This document shows positions 59,716 to 64,000 of a stretch of 64,000 bases of DNA, in pieces. Within the stretch, counting starts at the first letter, position 1; each line of letters begins with the position of its first letter. The position numbers and the translations under genes are program-made. This DNA comes from Actinocorallia populi (lineage in GTDB: Bacteria > Actinomycetota > Actinomycetes > Streptosporangiales > Streptosporangiaceae). The stretch spans positions 124,001 to 188,000 of the forward strand of contig NZ_PVZV01000004.1 of NCBI RefSeq assembly GCF_002995495.1, given 5' to 3'. Under the pieces are notes generated by a model, which did not search any database, was not told where the DNA came from, and saw nothing but the letters and a program-made list of their open reading frames with translations.

Positions 59716-60398
59716 GTCCACTCGCCGGGGGTCTGCTGCTGTTGCTGGGGCTGCGGCTGGCCGTACTGCGGCTGGGGGGCGGGCGCCGGGGGCTGGCCGT
59801 AAGGCGGCTGCTGCGCGTACGGGGGCTGCTGGCCGTAGGGCTGGGGCTGGCCGTACGGGGGCGCGGGCGGCTGCTGGGCGGGGGCGCCGAACGCGTGCTG
59901 GGGGCCGCCGAAGGGCTGCGGCGGGGCGCCGAAGGCCTGTTGGGGGGCGCCGAAGGGCTGCTGGGGCTGCTGGACGGGCGGGAGGCCGGCGTACTGGACG
60001 TGCCACTGCTGGAGGCCCTGGAGCTTGAGGGCGAACTCGGGGTCGGGCATCGAGAAGTAGTGCAGGGGCGCCCAGGCGCGGCGGCTGGTGCCGTCGGTGA
60101 AGCGGACGAGCACGCGGTCCTGGAACCACCATTTCTGCTTCTCCACCGACTGGACCTGCGCCCAGGGGTAGGTGCGGGTCTGCCAGCCGTTCATGGTCAG
60201 GCCCTGCGGGCTCAGGGTCAGGCCGAACTTCGCGAACTGGAAGTAGTACAGGACCATGGCCCCGCCGACCGCGAAGGCCACCAGGGCGCTGGGGACGCTG
60301 GTGAAGAGGCGCAGGAGCCCGATCACGCCCCAGACGGCCGCCAGGGCCAGATAGACCTTCCGCTGGCGTTCTTCCAGCCGGAACTCGACCTGCTGCAT
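59676..60398 (-). CDS. Membrane protein with YcxB/PH-like domain and Pro/Gln-rich tail
   Basis: A 240-residue protein: two membrane helices at about 13-55 (VYLALAAVWGVIGLLRLF, then VAFAVGGAMVLYYF), a beta-rich PH-like/YcxB-type domain (GLTLSPQGLTMNGWQTRTY, VEKQKWWFQDRVLVRFTDG) and a 95-residue tail of Pro, Gln, Ala, Gly and Tyr repeats (FGAPQQ and YGQPP units). Such tails are common in actinobacterial membrane proteins and may form flexible interaction regions. Function unknown. It is convergent with the CPBP paralog. Confidence 0.75.
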   Translation of the reverse strand: MQQVEFRLEERQRKVYLALAAVWGVIGLLRLFTSVPSALVAFAVGGAMVLYYFQFAKFGLTLSPQGLTMNGWQTRTYPWAQVQSVEKQKWWFQDRVLVRFTDGTSRRAWAPLHYFSMPDPEFALKLQGLQQWHVQYAGLPPVQQPQQPFGAPQQAFGAPPQPFGGPQHAFGAPAQQPPAPPYGQPQPYGQQPPYAQQPPYGQPPAPAPQPQYGQPQPQQQQQTPGEWTQVFGAGNPNPPA

Positions 60399-60460
60399 CG
60401 GGGGCGTCTCCTCGGAGCGACGTGGCCTGCCGTGGGCCGGTGCGGGCGCGAAACTTGATT

Positions 60461-60856
60461 TTACTCGGGTATGACCCGCCAGGAACGGAGCGTTTCGACC
60501 AGACCGGCCGTCACCGCGAGGCCCGCCACCTCGGCCAGGGGCACCCAGCGGACGTCCGCGGCGTCGTCCCCGGCGGCCAGGTCCCCGCCCGTCACGGTGC
60601 AGAGGTAGTCGTGGACCTCGTATCCGGAGACCTCCACCGATCCCAGGAGGGCCCCGGCGGCGACCGCCAGCCCGGTCTCCTCGCGCAGTTCCCGCACCAC
60701 CGCCTCGGCGTCGGTCTCGCCCGGCTCGACCCGCCCGCCGGGGAGCGACCACAGCCCGGCGCCCGGCGGGCGCCCCCGCAGGACCATCAGCAGTTCGCCC
60801 CCTCGCACCACCACCCCGCCCACGCAGCGCGGCCTCCCGTACGGCTCCTCGGACAT
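60461..60856 (-). CDS. NUDIX hydrolase
   Basis: A 131-residue single-domain NUDIX enzyme. The Nudix box is complete, spanning GGRVEPGETDAEAVVRELRE and then ETGL (G-x5-E-x7-RE-x2-EE-x-G), preceded by GLWSLPGG. These enzymes cleave nucleoside diphosphates linked to another group; MutT-type pyrophosphatase is one option. It is on the same strand as the PH-like gene, with a 62-bp gap. Confidence 0.93.
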   Translation of the reverse strand: MSEEPYGRPRCVGGVVVRGGELLMVLRGRPPGAGLWSLPGGRVEPGETDAEAVVRELREETGLAVAAGALLGSVEVSGYEVHDYLCTVTGGDLAAGDDAADVRWVPLAEVAGLAVTAGLVETLRSWRVIPE

Positions 60857-60937
60857 GCCTCCAGTAAAGACTCCTGGGGGAGTTGATGGGCTCTTCCGCC
60901 TTGACTTGACGGCCTCTGACTACGACTGTGGGTAAAC

Positions 60938-61579
60938 GTGAGACCGGAACCCACCTGCCCCCGCTGCGGTAGGACCGTCGTGCCGCCGAACGCAAGGTCC
61001 GCCGACTGGACCTGCCCGGTGCACGGTGCCGTTCTGCCCCTCCAGCCGCCCGCCAGCCCGTCCGAGGAGGGTCTGGCGGTGGTCCGCTCCCGTGCCCGGG
61101 TGCCGATCTGGCTGCCGTGGCCGCTGCCGATGGGCTGGCTGGTCACCGGTTTCCTGCACGCGGGCGACGAGCACACCGGCGCGCGCGCCGCGGCGGTGGC
61201 GCTTTCGGGCCCCGGCCTGACCGCCGGGCCCGCCGACCTGCTGCTGGTCGCCGAGGAGGTCGGGGTGGGGCTCGGTGCGCGCCTCGCGGGGCTGCGCGGT
61301 CCCGACCCGGGGCCGGGGTTCGACGAGGGGCCCGCCCACGCCAAGGTCCACGCGGAGGGCAGGCCGGTGCCGCTGTGGTCGGTCGACGCCGGGCCCGGGG
61401 TCGCCGTCTACGCGGGAGAGGCCAGGGGCCGCTGGCTGTGGGCGCTGTTGTGGCCGGCCGAGGCGGGGGCCCTGATGGCCGACCAGTTCCAGTTCATCGA
61501 CCTCCGGGAGCCCGGCATGGTCCTCGACCTGCCCTTCGGAGCGCCGTGTCCCCGGTTGGGCGATCTACCGGCGGTCTGA
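60938..61579 (+). CDS. DUF6758-like protein with N-terminal zinc ribbon
   Basis: A 213-residue protein. The N-terminus CPRCGRTVVPP...CPVHG looks like a zinc-ribbon (two Cys then Cys/His). The rest has Pro-rich (WLPWPLPMGWLVTGF) and beta-rich segments with no known catalytic motif. It resembles DUF6758, an actinobacterial family encoded beside an MBL-fold protein and a RecB-like nuclease, as here. The GTG at 60938 is the start. Function unknown. Confidence 0.75.
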   Translation: MRPEPTCPRCGRTVVPPNARSADWTCPVHGAVLPLQPPASPSEEGLAVVRSRARVPIWLPWPLPMGWLVTGFLHAGDEHTGARAAAVALSGPGLTAGPADLLLVAEEVGVGLGARLAGLRGPDPGPGFDEGPAHAKVHAEGRPVPLWSVDAGPGVAVYAGEARGRWLWALLWPAEAGALMADQFQFIDLREPGMVLDLPFGAPCPRLGDLPAV

Positions 61580-61659
61580 TGATTCCGGACAAATCAGTCA
61601 TTGTTTTTCTGTCGCGCACGCTCTCCGCTCGGGTCGTGCGTTCATTCGGCAAGGAAGGA

Positions 61660-61671
61660 TAGGCTTCGCGG
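61660..61671 (+). promoter_or_regulatory. Leaderless-type -10 box of the degenerate MBL gene
   Basis: TAGGCT at 61660-61665, then 6 nt, then the GTG at 61672. Confidence 0.45.
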
Positions 61672-62367
61672 GTGACTGCGCGCATTGAACAGATTGTGAC
61701 CAGTGGCCCCGTGACCGTGGACGACGAGGTCTTCACGACGGAGGCGAACACCTGGGTCGTCGGCGATGACGAGGCCGTCATCGTGATCGACCCGGCCAAC
61801 GACGTCGAGGCCGTCCTCAAGGCGGTCGACGGGCGCGAGGTCATGGCCGTGGTCTGCACGAACGGCAGAGACAACATCGTCAGCACCGTCCTGGAGGTCT
61901 CCGCGGACGAGGAGCGGGGGGACGCCCCGATCCTGCTGCACCGCGGCGACCGGAGCCTGTGGCGCGACTACTTCCGCAAGCTCGCCAAGGACACCGACGA
62001 CGAGGAGCTGCGCTCCCTGGAGCCCGACCAGTACCTGGAGGAGGGCGGCACCTTCGAGATCGCCGGGATCCAGCTGGAGGTGCTGCACACGCCGGGCTTC
62101 ACCCCGGGCAGCATCTCGCTGTACGGCGAGAGCGACGGCATCCTGGTCACCGGCGGCACGCTGTGGCGCGGCCGTCCGGGCTCCTACGGCGGCGTCTACC
62201 TCGACCTGCACACCCAGCTGAACTCCATCACCGCCCAGTTCGGCCAGCTTCCGGCCGACACGCGCGTCCTGCCGGGCAGCGGCGAGGAGACCACGGTCGG
62301 CGAGGAGGCCGACCGCTGGGAGTCCTGGTACTCGCTGCAGCAGGCCGGCGCCGAAGAAGAGGAGTGA
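61672..62367 (+). CDS. MBL-fold protein lacking all metal ligands
   Basis: A 231-residue protein with a clear metallo-beta-lactamase fold pattern (NTWVVGDDEAVIVIDPA, HTPGFTPGSISLYG, LPGSGEETTVGEE). The metal motif THxHxDH is TNGRDNI (residues 63-69): both His, the Asp and the final His are replaced. The next ligand His (HTPGH) is Phe, the Asp of GDxL is Gly (VTGGTLW), and the last His (PGHG) is Ser. It therefore cannot bind the usual two metals and is probably a binding or regulatory protein. It lies between DUF6758 and a RecB-like nuclease. Confidence 0.85.
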   Translation: MTARIEQIVTSGPVTVDDEVFTTEANTWVVGDDEAVIVIDPANDVEAVLKAVDGREVMAVVCTNGRDNIVSTVLEVSADEERGDAPILLHRGDRSLWRDYFRKLAKDTDDEELRSLEPDQYLEEGGTFEIAGIQLEVLHTPGFTPGSISLYGESDGILVTGGTLWRGRPGSYGGVYLDLHTQLNSITAQFGQLPADTRVLPGSGEETTVGEEADRWESWYSLQQAGAEEEE

Positions 62368-62377
62368 CGCGGGCCCC

Positions 62378-63274
62378 GTGGAGCAACTCGGGCTCGAGGG
62401 GATGCCGCGCCGGCTCTATGCGTGCACCCCGTCACGGCTGAACACCTGGCTGGACTGCCCCCGCCGGTACCGGATGACGTATCTGGACCGGCCGCAGCCG
62501 TCCAAGGGCCTGCCGTGGGCGCACAACAGCGTGGGCGCGGCCGTCCACAACGCCCTCGCGGGCTACTGGCGGCTGCCCCGGGCCGAGCGAACGCCGCAGG
62601 CGGCGGGCGCGCTGCTGGTCCGGGGGTGGCTGACCGACGGGTTCCGCGACGCCGAGCAGTCACGGGCGTGGCGCGAACGGGCCCGGATCATGGTCGAGGA
62701 GTACGCGGAGGGCCTGGACCCGGAGCGCGAGCCGGCGGGCGTGGAGCGCACCGTGGCCGCCCGCACCGAGGTGATCGCGGTCTCCGGCCGGATCGACCGG
62801 CTGGACCACCGGGGCGGGGAGCTGGCCGTCGTCGACTACAAGACGGGCCGCCGCCCGCTCGGGCCCGACGACGCGCGCGGCTCGCTGGCGCTGGCCCTGT
62901 ACGCCGTCGCGGCCGCGCGGGTGCTGCGCCGCCCCTGCCGGACGGTCGAGCTGCACCACCTGCCGACCCGGACGGTCGCGGTGTGGGAGCACACCGAGGA
63001 GTCGCTGGCCCGGCACCTGCGCCGGGCCGAGCAGACCGCCATGGAGTGCGCCGACGCCGACGAGTCCTACCGCGGCGGCCCCGCGCCGCGCCGGACGGGC
63101 GGCGCGGTCGAGCACGCCCCGTACGACGCGGCCTTCCCGCCCCGCACCGGGCCGCTGTGCGGCTGGTGCGACTTCGCCCGGCACTGCCCCGAGGGCAGGG
63201 CCGCCGCCGCGCTCAAGGACCCCTGGTCCGGCCTGGCCGGCGAGGACGCGGCGGCTCCCGTCAGGCCGGAGTGA
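62378..63274 (+). CDS. RecB-like PD-(D/E)XK exonuclease
   Basis: A 298-residue PD-(D/E)XK nuclease. SPSRLN-type TPSRLNTWLDCPRRYRM starts the domain, VGAAVHNAL follows, and SGRIDRLDHRGGELAVVDYK carries the catalytic Asp, Asp and Lys, continuing TGRRP. Cys near residue 28 and the C-terminal CGWCDFARHC set form a likely 4Fe-4S site, as in AddB/Cas4-like nucleases. No helicase is adjacent. GTG start at 62378, 10 bp after the MBL gene, so the two are co-transcribed. Confidence 0.9.
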   Translation: MEQLGLEGMPRRLYACTPSRLNTWLDCPRRYRMTYLDRPQPSKGLPWAHNSVGAAVHNALAGYWRLPRAERTPQAAGALLVRGWLTDGFRDAEQSRAWRERARIMVEEYAEGLDPEREPAGVERTVAARTEVIAVSGRIDRLDHRGGELAVVDYKTGRRPLGPDDARGSLALALYAVAAARVLRRPCRTVELHHLPTRTVAVWEHTEESLARHLRRAEQTAMECADADESYRGGPAPRRTGGAVEHAPYDAAFPPRTGPLCGWCDFARHCPEGRAAAALKDPWSGLAGEDAAAPVRPE

Positions 63275-64000
63275 GCACCCTGCCGGACGGCCAGCGCCGG
63301 GGGTCGCGCAACCCGATCAGCCCGCCGCCCAGGTCGTAGCCCTCCGCGGCCAGCGCCTGGCGGCTGCGCTCGAGCATCTCGCGGGTCGGCTTCATGAACG
63401 CGAGGTCGTGCACGCTCTCGGGGATGGAGTTCATCGCCATCCGGAACGAGCGCAGCGCGGCCGTCACCGCGGGCTGCGGCACCTCCGGCAGCAGCCCGTA
63501 CATGTCGCGCGCCCACTTGGGCAGCGTGTAGTAGCACAGGGCCCCGAACGGGAACCAGGCGGGCTTGCCGGGGGCGAGGAACTTGAGATTCTCGGGCATC
63601 CGCGGCCACAGCAGGAACCTGACGGTCTCGCGGGCCTCGTCGGTGACCCGGAGCCTCGGCCGCATCTCCAGGAAGTAGGCCTCGGTCTCGGCCACGGTGG
63701 CCGGGACGTCCTCGGCGTGCAGCCCGACGTGGGCGGCGACCTCGCGCTGCTCGTCCAGGTACCGGTCGGCCATCTTGTCGGTGAGCGGGAGCCCGCCCCT
63801 GCGCGCGGTCTCCAGGTAGGAGAAGACCTCGGCGCAGTGCACCCACAACAGGAACTCGGGCTGGTCGAGCCGCTCCTTCTTGCCGGTGTCGTGGTTGAGG
63901 ATCCGCAGGCTGCGGTGGATCTGCCGGACCTTGGCGGCCAGCGGCTCGATGTCCTCGCGCGAGCCGAACGTCGCCACCCCCACGAAGTCCGCGGTCCGCT
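63261..64000 (-). CDS. DUF2236 oxygenase (second copy), cut by window edge
   Basis: The visible C-terminal part (about 245 codons) runs from the right edge. The frame continues upstream of the GTG at 63983 as RTADFVGVATFGSREDIEP, which matches the DUF2236 TxFGS segment, so the true start is beyond the window. Features: LLWVHCAEVFSYLE, PLTDKMADRYLDEQREVA and LWPRMPENLKFLAPGKPAWFP. It overlaps the 3' end of the RecB-like gene by 14 bp. Substrate unknown; related to the gene at 23991. Confidence 0.85.
   Translation of the reverse strand, partial: RTADFVGVATFGSREDIEPLAAKVRQIHRSLRILNHDTGKKERLDQPEFLLWVHCAEVFSYLETARRGGLPLTDKMADRYLDEQREVAAHVGLHAEDVPATVAETEAYFLEMRPRLRVTDEARETVRFLLWPRMPENLKFLAPGKPAWFPFGALCYYTLPKWARDMYGLLPEVPQPAVTAALRSFRMAMNSIPESVHDLAFMKPTREMLERSRQALAAEGYDLGGGLIGLRDPRRWPSGRVLTPA

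Overview
The window is about 70% GC, with strong third-position GC bias and GTG/TTG starts. It contains Tat substrates, F420-type luciferase-like oxidoreductases, DUF3117, DUF1003 and a SigE-RseA-HtrA-TatB block, all typical of high-GC Actinomycetota. Many genes appear leaderless: a TANNNT -10 box sits 6-8 nt before the start codon. The gene content suggests a filamentous actinomycete, perhaps Streptosporangiales; the genus cannot be fixed from the sequence alone. Genes are dense on both strands, and no tRNA, rRNA, CRISPR array, insertion sequence or prophage was seen.

Left part (1-19.3 kb). This holds small metabolic modules: a partial GlxA-type regulator divergent from an imine-reductase-like gene; a VOC/CGNR pair; a guanidinium exporter gene (gdx) preceded by what I read as a guanidine-III riboswitch; tspO; and an isolated Pvc16-like gene. 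A persulfide dioxygenase-rhodanese gene is divergent from a PCuAC/DyP peroxidase operon, with a perfect CsoR/CstR-type operator between them. Next comes a compact sialic acid locus (nanE, nanK, nanA, and a Dpp/Sat-type ABC transporter with a fused permease-ATPase), divergent from a FadR-type GntR regulator.

Middle (19.3-35 kb). Catabolic and accessory genes: a TetR-controlled set (hydrolase, homogentisate dioxygenase-like cupin, SDR); thioredoxin and a CstR-like repressor, each behind its own CstR-type operator; a DUF2236 oxygenase; a secreted GH1; a sirtuin; a ten-residue-repeat protein; an LLM oxidoreductase; a secreted SGNH hydrolase; and an APH / acyl-CoA dehydrogenase / DUF6285 / alcohol dehydrogenase cluster. 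The last shares a 17-bp near-identical palindromic site with the TetR/SDR region 11 kb away.

Right part (35-64 kb). The conserved backbone resembles, from memory, mycobacterial Rv1202-Rv1232c: dapE, LOG proteins, an Rv1209-like gene, DUF3117, then O-methyltransferase / sigE / rseA / htrA / tatB / mrp / DUF1003 / MgtE-N-CBS. The ectABCD operon and a PhoX-like gene are set into it. The divergent O-methyltransferase and sigE genes share a nearly symmetrical ECF-type promoter. The far right holds a malyl-CoA lyase-like gene, an intact CPBP membrane protease followed by a tandem paralog that has lost all three catalytic motifs, a NUDIX hydrolase, and a DUF6758 / MBL-fold / RecB-like trio in which the MBL protein has lost every metal ligand. 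A second DUF2236 gene is cut by the right edge.
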